Counted from the first letter of the stretch, positions 41,183 through 51,030 are shown. The stretch: 64,000 nt of DNA from Clostridia bacterium (GCA_017521125.1 JAFXDV010000010.1:86093-150092), one strand, 5' to 3'. The notes: generated by a model from the sequence alone, not told the origin. A program made the numbers and translations.

Positions 41183-43048
41183 ATGAACTATAAAGCAGGA
41201 AATTTTGACGTTGCCGTTATCGGTGCAGGACATGCAGGAATTGAAGCCGCTCTTGCTGCCGCAAGACTTGGGGCAAAGACTATTATGTTCTGTATAAATC
41301 TGGACTCAATCGGCAATATGCCTTGCAACCCCTCTATCGGAGGTACCGCTAAGGGACACCTTGTTAGAGAAATCGATGCCTTAGGTGGCGAGATGGGTGT
41401 TGCGGCAGACAAAACTATGCTTCAAAGCCGTATGCTAAATCTTGGCAAGGGCCCTGCGGTACATTCTCTTAGGGCGCAGATTGATAGAAGAGCATATGCG
41501 GCTCTTATGAAACACACCGTTGAAAAACAGGAGAATTTATCTGTAAAACAGGCCGAGGTTGTCCACCTTTTTGAGAGTGATGACGGTTGGCACTGCGTTA
41601 CTAAAATGGGTGCAGAGTACACCTGCAAAACCGTAATTTTAGCAACCGGCACCTTCCTTGCGGGCAAAATCTTTGTTGGAGAGGTTAACTTTAGCGGCGG
41701 CCCTGATGGAATGTTTGCCGCCGAGGGACTGTCCGATTCCCTTGTAAAACTTGGAATACCTCTTAGAAGATTTAAAACAGGAACTCCTGCAAGAGTTTTG
41801 AAGAGCAGTATTGATTTTAGTGAACTTGAGGTGCAAAACGGAGACGAGAGGGTTATACCCTTTAGTTATCGCACCAAAGAGAAAAAGCAAAACTCGGTGG
41901 TTTGTCATATCAGTTACACAAACGACAAGACCAAAGAGATTATTTTAGAAAATCTACACCGTTCTCCTCTTTACGCAGGGGATATTGAGGGCGTAGGTCC
42001 GAGATATTGTCCCTCTATTGAGGATAAAATAGTTCGTTTTGCCGACAAGAAAAGGCATCAACTTTTTATTGAGCCTTGCGGCGCCGACACGGAGGAAATG
42101 TATTTACAGGGTATGTCTTCCTCTCTTCCTGAGGAGGTTCAGGTGGAGATATATCATTCCATTAAGGGCCTTGAAAATGTAGAGATTATGCGCAATGCAT
42201 ACGCCATTGAGTATGACTGTATTGACCCAATTTCTTTAGAGGCTTCCTTAGAGTTTAAAGATTTTTCAGGTCTTTTCGGCGCAGGGCAGTTTAACGGCTC
42301 TTCCGGATATGAGGAGGCGGCGGCTCAAGGGCTTGTGGCAGGTATAAACGCAGTCAGAAAAATTCAGGGCAAGGAGCCTTTGGTGCTAACTCGTGCTTCT
42401 TCCTACATAGGCACACTTATTGATGACCTTATTACCAAGGGTTGCTCTGACCCATATAGAATGATGACATCTCGCTCGGAATACCGACTCCTTTTACGTC
42501 AAGACAACGCTGACGAGAGACTGACTCCCATCGGTTATGAAATTGGTCTTATAAATGAGGAAGAGTATAAAGAATTTTTAAACCGAAAAGAGCAAAAAGA
42601 AAAGGAAATCAAGAGACTTTACGCTTTGTCTGTTCCACCCTCTAAGCAGGTTAACGAGATTTTAGAAAGACTCGGCACAACGCCCCTTTCAACCGGAATT
42701 AAAATGGCAGAGCTTATTAAAAGACCTGAGGTTTCATATTTCGATTTGGCTCCCGTTGATAAGGATAGACCAAGTTTAGATTATGAAATTGCTCAAAAGG
42801 CGGAGACCGAAATAAAGTATGAGGGGTATATTGCAAGGCAGCAGTCTCAGGTTGATGAAATGTTAAGACTTGAAAACAAGCTTTTGCCTCAGGACATTGA
42901 TTATTCCAAGATTGATGGACTAAGGTTAGAAGCAAGAGAAAAGCTAAATCTTGTAAGACCTAAGAACATCGGACAGGCTTCTCGTATTTCAGGGGTTAGC
43001 CCGTCTGACGTATCGGTACTCCTTATAAAGTTAGGGGGAACAAAATGA
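41183..43048 (+). CDS. mnmG: tRNA uridine-5-carboxymethylaminomethyl modification enzyme, FAD subunit
   Basis: 621 residues. FAD-binding start FDVAVIGAGHAGIEAALAAARLGA, then MPCNPSIGGTAKGHLVREIDALGG and FRRFKTGTPARV-type signature (RRFKTGTPARVL), and YCPSIEDKIVRFADK. The C-terminal domain binds MnmE. The site before the ATG is weak (GTAGG), consistent with coupling to mnmE 12 bases upstream. It overlaps rsmG by four bases (ATGA). Confidence 0.97.
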   Translation: MNYKAGNFDVAVIGAGHAGIEAALAAARLGAKTIMFCINLDSIGNMPCNPSIGGTAKGHLVREIDALGGEMGVAADKTMLQSRMLNLGKGPAVHSLRAQIDRRAYAALMKHTVEKQENLSVKQAEVVHLFESDDGWHCVTKMGAEYTCKTVILATGTFLAGKIFVGEVNFSGGPDGMFAAEGLSDSLVKLGIPLRRFKTGTPARVLKSSIDFSELEVQNGDERVIPFSYRTKEKKQNSVVCHISYTNDKTKEIILENLHRSPLYAGDIEGVGPRYCPSIEDKIVRFADKKRHQLFIEPCGADTEEMYLQGMSSSLPEEVQVEIYHSIKGLENVEIMRNAYAIEYDCIDPISLEASLEFKDFSGLFGAGQFNGSSGYEEAAAQGLVAGINAVRKIQGKEPLVLTRASSYIGTLIDDLITKGCSDPYRMMTSRSEYRLLLRQDNADERLTPIGYEIGLINEEEYKEFLNRKEQKEKEIKRLYALSVPPSKQVNEILERLGTTPLSTGIKMAELIKRPEVSYFDLAPVDKDRPSLDYEIAQKAETEIKYEGYIARQQSQVDEMLRLENKLLPQDIDYSKIDGLRLEAREKLNLVRPKNIGQASRISGVSPSDVSVLLIKLGGTK

Positions 43049-43758
43049 GTTATCCTTTTGAACTTATGTTGCCCACCCTCGAAAAGTGCGGTATAAAATG
43101 TGACGAAAAAGCAATAGAGCGATTAAGTCTTTACGCCGATTTACTCAGAGAGTGGAACGAAAAAATGAATCTTACCGCCATAACCGACCCTGAGGGCATA
43201 GTGGTTAAGCATTTTCTTGACTGCGCTCTGCTCTTAAAGTATGTAGATTTAAAAGAGGGGGCAAGGGTTGCCGACGTTGGCACAGGAGCAGGTTTTCCCG
43301 GAATGGTTTTAAAAATTTTGCGCCCTGATATAGACCTTGTGCTTATAGACGGACTTAACAAAAGACTTGTTTTTCTAAACGAAGTGTTAAATAGGCTTGG
43401 CCTCTCGGCAAAGACTGTTCATATGAGAGGCGAGGAGGCAGGACAAAAGGCGGAATTTAGAGAAAGTTTTGACCTTGTAACCGCAAGAGCCGTGGCGAAG
43501 TTAAATCTTTTATACGAATACTGTTTGCCTCTTTGCAAGGTGGGTGGAATTTTCTGCTCAATGAAAGGACCCTCTGCCAGTGAAGAAATAAAAGAATCTT
43601 CAAGGGCTTCGGGAATACTTGGTGGCTCAAAAGCCCAAACTTTCTTTGAAACTCTAACAGGCGAAGAGCAAAGAGCCTTCGTAACTGTAAAAAAAATATC
43701 GCAGACTCCTACAAAATACCCAAGAGTCTCTGCAAAAATAGCAAAACAACCCCTTTAA
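43045..43758 (+). CDS. rsmG: 16S rRNA (guanine(527)-N7)-methyltransferase
   Basis: 237 residues with the SAM motif ARVADVGTGAGFPGMVLKILRP and the preceding WNEKMNLTAITDPEGIVVKHFLDC, plus ARAVAKLNLLYEYCLPL. It methylates G527 in the 530 loop of 16S rRNA. The stop lies in the loop of the following terminator. Confidence 0.95.
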   Translation: MSYPFELMLPTLEKCGIKCDEKAIERLSLYADLLREWNEKMNLTAITDPEGIVVKHFLDCALLLKYVDLKEGARVADVGTGAGFPGMVLKILRPDIDLVLIDGLNKRLVFLNEVLNRLGLSAKTVHMRGEEAGQKAEFRESFDLVTARAVAKLNLLYEYCLPLCKVGGIFCSMKGPSASEEIKESSRASGILGGSKAQTFFETLTGEEQRAFVTVKKISQTPTKYPRVSAKIAKQPL

Positions 43759-43779
43759 TTCGGGTTGTTTTGTTTTTTT
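43743..43779 (+). terminator. Terminator after rsmG
   Basis: AAAACAACCC and GGGTTGTTTT around a short loop, then TGTTTTTTTA. It includes the last codons of rsmG. Confidence 0.88.
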
Positions 43780-43806
43780 ATCTCGAAAAAGCACGATGAG
43801 TTTTTC

Positions 43807-43835
43807 TTTACCCTTTGGCTTGTCCATTGTATAAT
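43807..43835 (+). promoter_or_regulatory. noc promoter
   Basis: TTTACC, 17 bases, TATAAT with TG upstream; 24 bases before the ATG. Confidence 0.65.
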
Positions 43836-43859
43836 GAGGGCGAAGAGAGGGATAGCCGT

Positions 43860-44633
43860 ATGAATGATGGAAAGCTTTTAAGAATCAGGGTAGATGAAAT
43901 TTTTCCAAGCGCCGACCAACCACGAAAATTTTTCGACCCGCTTGAGCTTGAAAGACTTGCCGAAAGCATAAACACTAGCGGTATTATTCAGCCTCTTTTG
44001 GTGCGTGAGGGAAAAAGTGGAAAATATGAGCTTATTGCAGGGGAGAGACGGCTTCGTGCCGCAAAGCTTTTAGGACTCAAGAGAGTGCCTTGCATCATAA
44101 AGCATACCGACAATCTCACGGCGGCATATCTGACTATTATTGAAAATCTGCAAAGAAAAGATTTAAGTATTTTTGAAGAGGCGCAGGGCATATCAAGGCT
44201 AATAACCGTATACGGACTGACTCAGTGCGAGGTGGCGCAACAGTTGGGTCTTGCCCAGTCAACCCTTTCTAATAAGTTGAGACTTTTAAGGCTCGACCCC
44301 AAAATACGAGAACGAATTGAAGCGGCACGTCTTACTGAACGCCACGCGCGAGCGCTTCTCAGACTTCCTGAAGAGTTAAGGGACGAAGCTTTAAACGTAA
44401 TTATTGCAAAGCAAATGACCCTTTCTGAAGCCGAGGAATATATAGAAAAACTTTTAAATCCGCCTGAGGAAAAAAAGGAACCTGTAAGAAAGGCGGCAAT
44501 AGGCGACGTGAGACTTTTTTCTAACAGTCTTGCCAAGATGGTTGCAACTATGAGAAATAGCGGTGTTAACGCTATTACCGAACAAAAGGAGACAGATACC
44601 TTTATTGAGTACAAGGTGCTTATAAACAAATAG
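43860..44633 (+). CDS. noc: ParB-family protein, Noc type
   Basis: 257 residues. The ParB/Srx CTPase domain has DEIFPSADQPRKFF, ESINTSGIIQPLLVRE and ELIAGERRLRAAKLLG with NLQRKDLSIFEEAQG. The helix-turn-helix TQCEVAQQLGLAQSTLSNKLRLLRL follows, then a C-terminal dimer domain. In Bacillus noc sits after rsmG and prevents division over the nucleoid, with soj-spo0J (parA-parB) next. Here no parA follows. The gene is thus called Noc from position and lack of ParA, but a Spo0J role cannot be excluded. ATG 43860 follows AGAGGGA. Confidence 0.82.
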   Translation: MNDGKLLRIRVDEIFPSADQPRKFFDPLELERLAESINTSGIIQPLLVREGKSGKYELIAGERRLRAAKLLGLKRVPCIIKHTDNLTAAYLTIIENLQRKDLSIFEEAQGISRLITVYGLTQCEVAQQLGLAQSTLSNKLRLLRLDPKIRERIEAARLTERHARALLRLPEELRDEALNVIIAKQMTLSEAEEYIEKLLNPPEEKKEPVRKAAIGDVRLFSNSLAKMVATMRNSGVNAITEQKETDTFIEYKVLINK

Positions 44634-44712
44634 CGGCTTAAAGCCACGGTGATATTCGGCTACGCCGAGTTAAAGATTTTGCCCCCCTTTTATGACCTTG
44701 TCATATTTTTTC

Positions 44713-44757
44713 AAAAGCGTAAGGACCTCGGAGAAATTCGGGGTCCTTATGCTTTTT
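44713..44757 (+). terminator. Strong terminator before the flavoprotein gene
   Basis: AAAAGCGTAAGGACCTCG and CGGGGTCCTTATGCTTTTT form an 18-bp near-perfect stem. A small TCGGC-TAC-GCCGA hairpin (44656-44668) lies before it. The 206-base gap otherwise holds only the next promoter. Confidence 0.85.
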
Positions 44758-44775
44758 GGGGAATTAAAATAGTAG

Positions 44776-44804
44776 TGGAAAAAAACAAAACTTTGTGATA
44801 TAAT
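44776..44804 (+). promoter_or_regulatory. Promoter of COG2509 flavoprotein gene
   Basis: Extended -10 TGATATAAT (TATAAT 44799-44804); the -35 (TGGAAA, 17 bases up) is weak. Confidence 0.55.
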
Positions 44805-44839
44805 TATTTTGTTAGATTATGTCTTTAAGGAGTTTTATT

Positions 44840-46228
44840 ATGAAAAAAGACGTTGTTATTATCGGCGCAGGTCCTGCGGGAATATTTACTGCTATTGAAA
44901 TGATAAAAAAAGGTAGCAAAAAAAGTATTGCTATAGTAGAAAAGGGCGCACCCATTGAAAAAAGGTTCTGCCCTAAGGCAAAGACACAAAAGTGCGTTAA
45001 TTGTCAGCCTTATTGCCACATTACCACCGGTTTTTCGGGCGCAGGTGCTTTTTCTGATGGTAAGCTTTCTCTTTCTTATGAGGTTGGCGGAGATTTACCA
45101 AACCTAATTGGTGCAGACAAGGCGCAGGAAACTATTGATTACACCGACAAGATTTATCTTGAATTCGGTGCGGACGAGCATATTGAAGGCATCGGCAACG
45201 ACGAAGAGGTTAAGGAAATCAGAAAACGTGCTATTAAGGCAGGTCTTAAGCTCGTTGACTGTCCTATACGCCATTTAGGCACAGAAAAGGCGCAGGACAT
45301 TTATCTTTCTATTGAAAATTATCTTCGTGATAACGGTGTTGAGCTTATGTTCGGCTATGAGTGTACCGATATTATTATAAATGATTCTGTTTGTTCAGGT
45401 GCGGTTATTACTAACGGCAAGGAAACATTAACCATTGATGCCGAAAACGTAATCGTTGCTACAGGCAGAAGAGGTGCAGACTGGCTTGAAAAGCTTTGCG
45501 CAGAGCACGACATTGCACATCAACCGGGTACCGTTGACATCGGTGTTCGTGTTGAGGTTAGAAACGAGGTTATGGAAAAGGTTAACAAGGTGCTTTATGA
45601 GTCTAAGCTCATTGGTTATCCGGGACCTTTCAAGAACAAGGTTAGAACCTTCTGTCAAAACCCCGGCGGTTTTGTAAGTCAGGAGAACTACGACAACAAT
45701 CTTGCGGTTGTAAACGGACATTCTTATAAGGAACTTAAGTCCAATAACACAAACCTTGCAATTTTAGTTTCTCACAACTTCTCCCACCCATTTAATCAGC
45801 CTATTGATTATGCCGTTAAGGTGGGCGAGCTTACCAATATGTTAGGCGCAGGTCACATTATGGTACAGCGCTTTGGCGATATTTTAGACGGCAAGCGCAC
45901 ATGGCAGAAGGAGCTTTCTCAGTCTAACGTTAGACCTACACTTCCTGATGCCGTTGCAGGAGATATTACCGCCGCAATGCCATACCGTGCTATGATGAAT
46001 ATTATCAATTTCATCAAGGCGGTTGATGAGGTTGTTCCCGGTTTTGCAAGTGAAGAAACTTTGCTTTACTCTCCTGAACTTAAGTTCTATTCTAACCGTG
46101 TTAAGATGGATGAGGACTTAAACACAAATGTTAAAGGTCTTTTCTGCCTTGGAGATTCATCAGGTTGGACAAGAGGTCTTATGATGGCATCTGTAATGGG
46201 CGTTTTAATGGGAAGAAAGCTGGTATAG
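44840..46228 (+). CDS. FAD-dependent oxidoreductase, COG2509 type
   Basis: 462 residues. The dinucleotide fold is at the start (DVVIIGAGPAGIFTAIEMIKKG), with a CPKAKTQKCVNCQPYCHITTGFSGAGAFSDGK region carrying several cysteines, VIVATGRRGADWL and the C-terminal FCLGDSSGWTRGLMMASVMG. It belongs to the uncharacterised FAD-dependent dehydrogenases of COG2509. AAGGAG precedes the ATG. The next gene begins one base after its stop, so they are likely translated together. Confidence 0.88.
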   Translation: MKKDVVIIGAGPAGIFTAIEMIKKGSKKSIAIVEKGAPIEKRFCPKAKTQKCVNCQPYCHITTGFSGAGAFSDGKLSLSYEVGGDLPNLIGADKAQETIDYTDKIYLEFGADEHIEGIGNDEEVKEIRKRAIKAGLKLVDCPIRHLGTEKAQDIYLSIENYLRDNGVELMFGYECTDIIINDSVCSGAVITNGKETLTIDAENVIVATGRRGADWLEKLCAEHDIAHQPGTVDIGVRVEVRNEVMEKVNKVLYESKLIGYPGPFKNKVRTFCQNPGGFVSQENYDNNLAVVNGHSYKELKSNNTNLAILVSHNFSHPFNQPIDYAVKVGELTNMLGAGHIMVQRFGDILDGKRTWQKELSQSNVRPTLPDAVAGDITAAMPYRAMMNIINFIKAVDEVVPGFASEETLLYSPELKFYSNRVKMDEDLNTNVKGLFCLGDSSGWTRGLMMASVMGVLMGRKLV

Positions 46229-46229
46229 T

Positions 46230-46772
46230 ATGTCACTTTTTACAGACAAAACTGTTTATAACTTCCCAAAGCCGAATTCAAGTGAAAAAGAAATGGTTTG
46301 CTACGAGGCTCTTAAAACTTTAGACATAGAGTACCAAAGAGTAAGTCACGAATCGGTTGGAACTATTGAAGGCTGCAAGGAAATTGAAGAGGTTTTAGGT
46401 GTAGAGATTGTTAAAAATCTATTTTTGTGCAATGCGCAGAGGACCGATTTTTATATGGTAATTATGCCTGGCGCAAAGCCTTTCAAGACTAAGTTTTTAT
46501 CTCCTCAACTTAATTGTTCTCGTCTTTCCTTCGCTCCGGAGGAATATATGGAGGAGTTTATTAACTGCACCAAAGGGAGCGCATCTGTTTTGGGACTAAT
46601 TTTCGACAAGAATTTAAAGGTTAGACTAGTTATTGACAAGGATCTTTTAGACATGGAGTTTATTGGTTGTCATCCTTGCGATAACTCATCCTCTTTGAAA
46701 ATCAAAACAAAGGACGTAATAGAAAAGCTTTTACCCTTTACCCATCATACACCAACTTTTGTAGAGTTGTAA
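46230..46772 (+). CDS. Prolyl-tRNA editing protein (YbaK/ProX family)
   Basis: 180 residues with the YbaK/aminoacyl-tRNA deacylase fold: DIEYQRVSHESVGTIEGCKEIEEVLGVEIVKNLFLCN, the catalytic-region Lys of VKNLFL, and GSASVLGLIFD. Trans-editing factors of this family hydrolyse mischarged Ala- or Cys-tRNA-Pro. It resembles the ProX/PrdX group; the exact mischarged substrate is not set by sequence alone. It directly follows the flavoprotein gene. Confidence 0.85.
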   Translation: MSLFTDKTVYNFPKPNSSEKEMVCYEALKTLDIEYQRVSHESVGTIEGCKEIEEVLGVEIVKNLFLCNAQRTDFYMVIMPGAKPFKTKFLSPQLNCSRLSFAPEEYMEEFINCTKGSASVLGLIFDKNLKVRLVIDKDLLDMEFIGCHPCDNSSSLKIKTKDVIEKLLPFTHHTPTFVEL

Positions 46773-46791
46773 AATTTGAGAGGTTAATAAT

Positions 46792-48156
46792 ATGAATGTT
46801 ATTGTTGTTGGCGGGGGTAAGGTCGGCGTAATGCTAACAGGGCTTCTTAGTGATGAGGGGCACAGCGTTACGGTAATAGATACCGCTGCAAGATTAGTTG
46901 AAAAAATCGTCAATGACTATGACGTTATGGGCATTGGCGGAAACGGCGCCACCGCTTCGGTTTTAAACGAAGCAGGTGTGTCTCAATGTGACGTTTTTAT
47001 AGCGGTCACCGGCTCGGATGAGCTTAACATTATGAGCTGCATCTTTGCGTCGAAAATCGGCGCAAAGCACACTATTGCACGTGTGCGTAACACCGAATAT
47101 TCTATGCAAATTCCGTTTATGCGTGACAGTTTGGGGTTAGGTTTAGTTATTAACCCTGATTTCGAGGCGGCGGATGAAATCGCTCGTATTATTGATTTCC
47201 CTGCGGCTACAAAAATTGAAACCTTTTCTAAGGGAAGAATCGAGCTCGCCGAAATCGCCGTTAGCAAGGAAAGCAGCTTATGTGGAGTTAAGCTTTCGGA
47301 TTTAAGAAAGACCTTTAATACCGCTATGCTTGTTTGCGCAGTTCAAAGAGGGGATGAGGTTATCATTCCTTCAGGTAATTTCGTAATCGAGGCAGGAGAT
47401 AAAATTCACTTTACCGCTTCTAAGCTTGATTTGCCTAAGGTTTTCAAGACTTTGGGTATGAGCAAAAAGAAGATTCGCTCGGTGCTTATAATTGGCGGAA
47501 GCAGAACCTCTTATTATTTAGCACAACATTTGCTTAAGGCAGGAATGAGAGTTAAGATTATTGAAAGCAACGAAGAACGTGCGAGAAAGCTTGAGGAAGG
47601 GCTTAAGGGTGCTACCATTATTTATGGCGATGGTACAGACAGTGAGACCCTTATCGAAGAAGGCCTTGACGGCTATGATGCTACCGTGGCTCTTACAGAA
47701 ATTGATGAGGAGAACATAATATTCTCGGTGTTCGCCGCTCAAAATGGAGTTGCAAAGACTGTTTGCAAGGTGAACCGAGAGGTCTTTGTTTCTATGATGC
47801 CCAGCGTTTTAGAGGGGTGCAGTATCGTAACACCTAAATCTATTACCGCAAATATAATACTAAGATTTGTCCGTTCCATTAACAATGCGGACGGCAGCAA
47901 TATACAAAAACTCTACAGAATCATTGAGGGCAAGGCGGAGGCCTTAGAGTTTCATGCTGCAGAAAACTGCAAACTGATTGGCGTATGTCTGAAGGATTGC
48001 AACTTAAAGCCAAACATAATTGTTGCTTGTATAAGCCGAAAGGGAGAGGTTATTATTCCTGACGGTTCCACCGCAATCAAGGAGGGCGATAGCGTAATTG
48101 TTATTACTGCCGCCCAACCTATAACCGACCTTAATGATATATTAGAGGAAGACTAA
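46792..48156 (+). CDS. trkA: Trk potassium uptake system, NAD-binding regulatory subunit
   Basis: 454 residues made of two repeated halves, each with an NAD-binding RCK-N domain (NVIVVGGGKVGVML... and RSVLIIGGSRTSYYLAQHL...) and an RCK-C domain. It gates the TrkH channel in response to nucleotides. GAGAGGTT precedes the ATG. It is followed after one base by trkH. Confidence 0.95.
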   Translation: MNVIVVGGGKVGVMLTGLLSDEGHSVTVIDTAARLVEKIVNDYDVMGIGGNGATASVLNEAGVSQCDVFIAVTGSDELNIMSCIFASKIGAKHTIARVRNTEYSMQIPFMRDSLGLGLVINPDFEAADEIARIIDFPAATKIETFSKGRIELAEIAVSKESSLCGVKLSDLRKTFNTAMLVCAVQRGDEVIIPSGNFVIEAGDKIHFTASKLDLPKVFKTLGMSKKKIRSVLIIGGSRTSYYLAQHLLKAGMRVKIIESNEERARKLEEGLKGATIIYGDGTDSETLIEEGLDGYDATVALTEIDEENIIFSVFAAQNGVAKTVCKVNREVFVSMMPSVLEGCSIVTPKSITANIILRFVRSINNADGSNIQKLYRIIEGKAEALEFHAAENCKLIGVCLKDCNLKPNIIVACISRKGEVIIPDGSTAIKEGDSVIVITAAQPITDLNDILEED

Positions 48157-48157
48157 T

Positions 48158-49606
48158 ATGAATTATAGAATGGTATTATATATAATCGGTCAGATGATGA
48201 AGGTTGAGGGGCTTTTAATGTTTATGCCTCTTATTATCGCCATCATGTATAACGAGTCGGTTTTGCCTTTTGTTATTCCGATAGCGTTGCTTTTAGGGGT
48301 TGGACTTTCCCTTACTGTTCGACCACCTAAAAATAAGGTGCTAAGGTCTAAGGACGGCTTTGCCTGTGTGGGACTTTGTTGGGTTGTTTTGGCGCTTTTC
48401 GGAGCGCTGCCCTTTGTTATAAGCGGCTCTACCGCCACCTTTACCGACGCTTTGTTTGAAAGTGTTTCAGGTTTTACTACAACGGGAGCTTCGGTAATAG
48501 CCGACGTTGAGGTTTTAGATAAGGGAATCCTTTTCTGGCGCAGTCTTACCCATTGGGTAGGCGGTATGGGAGTTTTAGTTTTTGTTTTAGCGGTGCTTCC
48601 CAGGTCGGACGCAAAATCAGGCAGACTAATGCACCTTATGCGTGCCGAGGTTCCAGGCCCAACTGTTGGCAAAATTGCCCCCAAAATCTCACGAACCGCA
48701 AGGGTTATGTATGCAATTTACGTGGTTCTGACTATTATTGAGGTAGTTTTCCTGCTTTTCGGCGGAATGAGCTTTTTTGATGCTCTGATACATTCCTTTG
48801 GTACCGCAGGAACAGGTGGCTTCAGTATAAAGAATGCATCGATTGGAGCGTACAATTCTGCTTATATCGAATATGTAATAGGTGCATTTATGCTTCTTTT
48901 CGGTATAAACTTTAACCTTTTCTACCTTATTTTAATCGGTCACTTTTTAAGGGCAATTAAAAGCGAGGAGCTTTGGAGTTATTTTATTATTATCACAGTA
49001 GCAGTGACAACAATAACCTTTAACATAATGCCGCTGTATCAGGGCGGAGAGGAAAGCTTTAGAATGGCTTTCTTCCAGGTTGCCTCTATTATTTCTACCA
49101 CGGGATATTCTACTACCGATTTTGGCAGTTGGCCTATGCTATCTCAGGCGATACTTGTTATTCTCATGTTCTTTGGCGGTTGTGCCGGAAGTACCGCAGG
49201 AGGAATGAAGATCGGAAGAGTAATTTTGCTCGTTAAAAATGCCGCAAGAGAAATAAGATACATTCTGCATCCACGTACCGTTGTATCGGTAAAGATAGAC
49301 GGCAAGGCGGTGGATAACGAGACAATACGAGGTTCTACCTCCTACCTAATTGTTTATTTATGCATTTTTGTATTGTCAATAATAGGCATAATTGCCCTTA
49401 ACGGTTGTGATTTGGTTACAGGATTTACCTCTGTAGCTTCTTGTCTTAATAATATAGGTCCTGGACTTGCAGAAGTTGGACCTATGTCAAACTTCGGAAA
49501 TTTAAGCGGTTTGAGCAAATGGATACTTTCCTTTAATATGTTGGCAGGACGACTTGAGCTTTTCCCAATTCTGATGCTCTTCTCTCGCTCAACCTGGAAG
49601 AAATAA
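48158..49606 (+). CDS. trkH: Trk potassium uptake system, membrane channel
   Basis: 482 residues with about ten membrane helices and four pore loops. FESVSGFTTTGASVI and FGTAGTGGFSIK carry the P-loop Gly residues; STTGYSTTDFGSWP and FTSVASCLNNIGPGL are the third and fourth. It forms the K+ channel of the Trk/Ktr system with TrkA. Its start is one base after the trkA stop. Confidence 0.95.
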   Translation: MNYRMVLYIIGQMMKVEGLLMFMPLIIAIMYNESVLPFVIPIALLLGVGLSLTVRPPKNKVLRSKDGFACVGLCWVVLALFGALPFVISGSTATFTDALFESVSGFTTTGASVIADVEVLDKGILFWRSLTHWVGGMGVLVFVLAVLPRSDAKSGRLMHLMRAEVPGPTVGKIAPKISRTARVMYAIYVVLTIIEVVFLLFGGMSFFDALIHSFGTAGTGGFSIKNASIGAYNSAYIEYVIGAFMLLFGINFNLFYLILIGHFLRAIKSEELWSYFIIITVAVTTITFNIMPLYQGGEESFRMAFFQVASIISTTGYSTTDFGSWPMLSQAILVILMFFGGCAGSTAGGMKIGRVILLVKNAAREIRYILHPRTVVSVKIDGKAVDNETIRGSTSYLIVYLCIFVLSIIGIIALNGCDLVTGFTSVASCLNNIGPGLAEVGPMSNFGNLSGLSKWILSFNMLAGRLELFPILMLFSRSTWKK

Positions 49607-49645
49607 AAAAAGCGGTTACTATCCTTTGATAGTAACCGCTTTTGT
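49606..49645. terminator. Bidirectional terminator
   Basis: AGCGGTTACTATC (49611-49623) and GATAGTAACCGCT (49628-49640), flanked by A-rich and T-rich runs. It separates trkH from the converging decarboxylase gene. Confidence 0.93.
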
Positions 49646-51022
49646 TTATAATATGTTTATTTTTTTGGGGAAGAAGCCTGAAGAAGAGTGAACCTCGCCG
49701 CCTAAGTCTAATATTCCAAGAAGGTAATCTATATTCTCTTCTTCAATAATCTCACCCGGTAAAATTACAGGGCTTCCCGGAGGATAGGCAAAGAGGTATT
49801 CTCCGCTAATTTTTCCAATGCTTTTTTCTATAGCTACTGTGCGACAGCTTTTTTCTAACGCCTTATAGATTTCCATTTTCTTTTTACTGATTTTAGGTGT
49901 GGGAAACTCGGCGGTTTCGCTTTTTTCAAGGGTGCCATCTATCTCTAAAAGTGCAGACAGGAGTCGGTTAAAGACCTCGTCGGTATCGGCAATAGAGGTC
50001 ATAGCAAGGGCGAAATTCGGCATTGCCATTTCACACTCTATTTTATATTCTTTTAAAAGTCGGTTTTTAAGCTCAAAGCCATTTATAGTTGTGTCTTTAC
50101 ATAAAATAACGAGTTTTCCTTTGTCAAAAGAAAAGGCCTCTCCCTCGTAAAGTTTTAAAAACTTTAACATTTTTGCTTTGCCATAAAAATCGTTAAGTCT
50201 TTTTGCGTAATCTTCAAAAAGCTCTTGGCCCTTTTCCTCTAAAAGATGGGTCATACTGTCTATAGAACAAATCAGAGGGTATGAGGGAGACGTGGTTGTA
50301 AAAAGGTTTAAAGAGTCTTTAATCTTTTTAAGGTCAAGTTTCTCGTTACAGATATGCAGTAGAGCCGTTGAGGTTAGACAGGGCAGAGTTTTATGACAAC
50401 TCTCTATTACTATATCTGCGCCAAGGTGTCTTGCGCTTTTTGGAAAATAAGAATTAAAACCTAAATGTGCGCCGTGGGCTTCATCCACAATTAAAAGGCA
50501 GTTGTACTTATGGCAAATATCGGCAATAGCCTTTATATCGCTTACCACTCCCTCATAGGTGGGGGAGGTTACAACTACCGCTTTTGCTGAAAAGCTTTTA
50601 AGGGCGGCTTCAATTTTCTCAGGAGAAATCTTGCCGTAGGAGTTGGTTTGAGCATCTATTTCAGGCGCAATGGTAAGAGTTTTAAGTTTTCTAAGTATCG
50701 CCGCATTATAAACGCTTTTGTGAGCGTTTCGACAGAGGATAATCTTGTCCTTTTCCTTTAAGGTTGCATAAAGCGAGGCTAAAATTCCTGAGGTTGAGCC
50801 GTTTGTCAAATAAAATGTTTTATAAACGCCAAAAAGCCGCGCGGTTTTCTCTTCGGCGGCTTTAATTATACTGGCAGGAGCCAATAAATTATCTGCCCCT
50901 GAGATTTCGGTAATATCAAGGGCAGAGTTTAGATTTATAAAATTGGGGTTTCGTTTGTGTCCGGGCATATGCATAGGGTAAACGCCCTCTGTGAGTGTCC
51001 GGATTTCCTTATCTAAAGACAT
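49646..51022 (-). CDS. PLP-dependent Orn/Lys/Arg decarboxylase-family protein
   Basis: 458 residues. The fold-type I decarboxylase of the firmicute SpeA/YaaO group: YPMHMPGHKRNP, TNGSTSGILAS, VVTSPTYEGVVSDI, LIVDEAHGAHLGF and the PLP Lys in ESCHKTLPCLT (K211). The C-terminal domain has FAYPPGSPVILPGE. It is shorter than the ~700-residue biosynthetic enzymes. Substrate may be arginine or lysine; it cannot be decided. GAGG precedes the ATG. It lies after a small cysteine-rich gene and metA on the same strand. Confidence 0.88.
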   Translation of the reverse strand: MSLDKEIRTLTEGVYPMHMPGHKRNPNFINLNSALDITEISGADNLLAPASIIKAAEEKTARLFGVYKTFYLTNGSTSGILASLYATLKEKDKIILCRNAHKSVYNAAILRKLKTLTIAPEIDAQTNSYGKISPEKIEAALKSFSAKAVVVTSPTYEGVVSDIKAIADICHKYNCLLIVDEAHGAHLGFNSYFPKSARHLGADIVIESCHKTLPCLTSTALLHICNEKLDLKKIKDSLNLFTTTSPSYPLICSIDSMTHLLEEKGQELFEDYAKRLNDFYGKAKMLKFLKLYEGEAFSFDKGKLVILCKDTTINGFELKNRLLKEYKIECEMAMPNFALAMTSIADTDEVFNRLLSALLEIDGTLEKSETAEFPTPKISKKKMEIYKALEKSCRTVAIEKSIGKISGEYLFAYPPGSPVILPGEIIEEENIDYLLGILDLGGEVHSSSGFFPKKINIL

Positions 51023-51030
51023 TTAAAACC

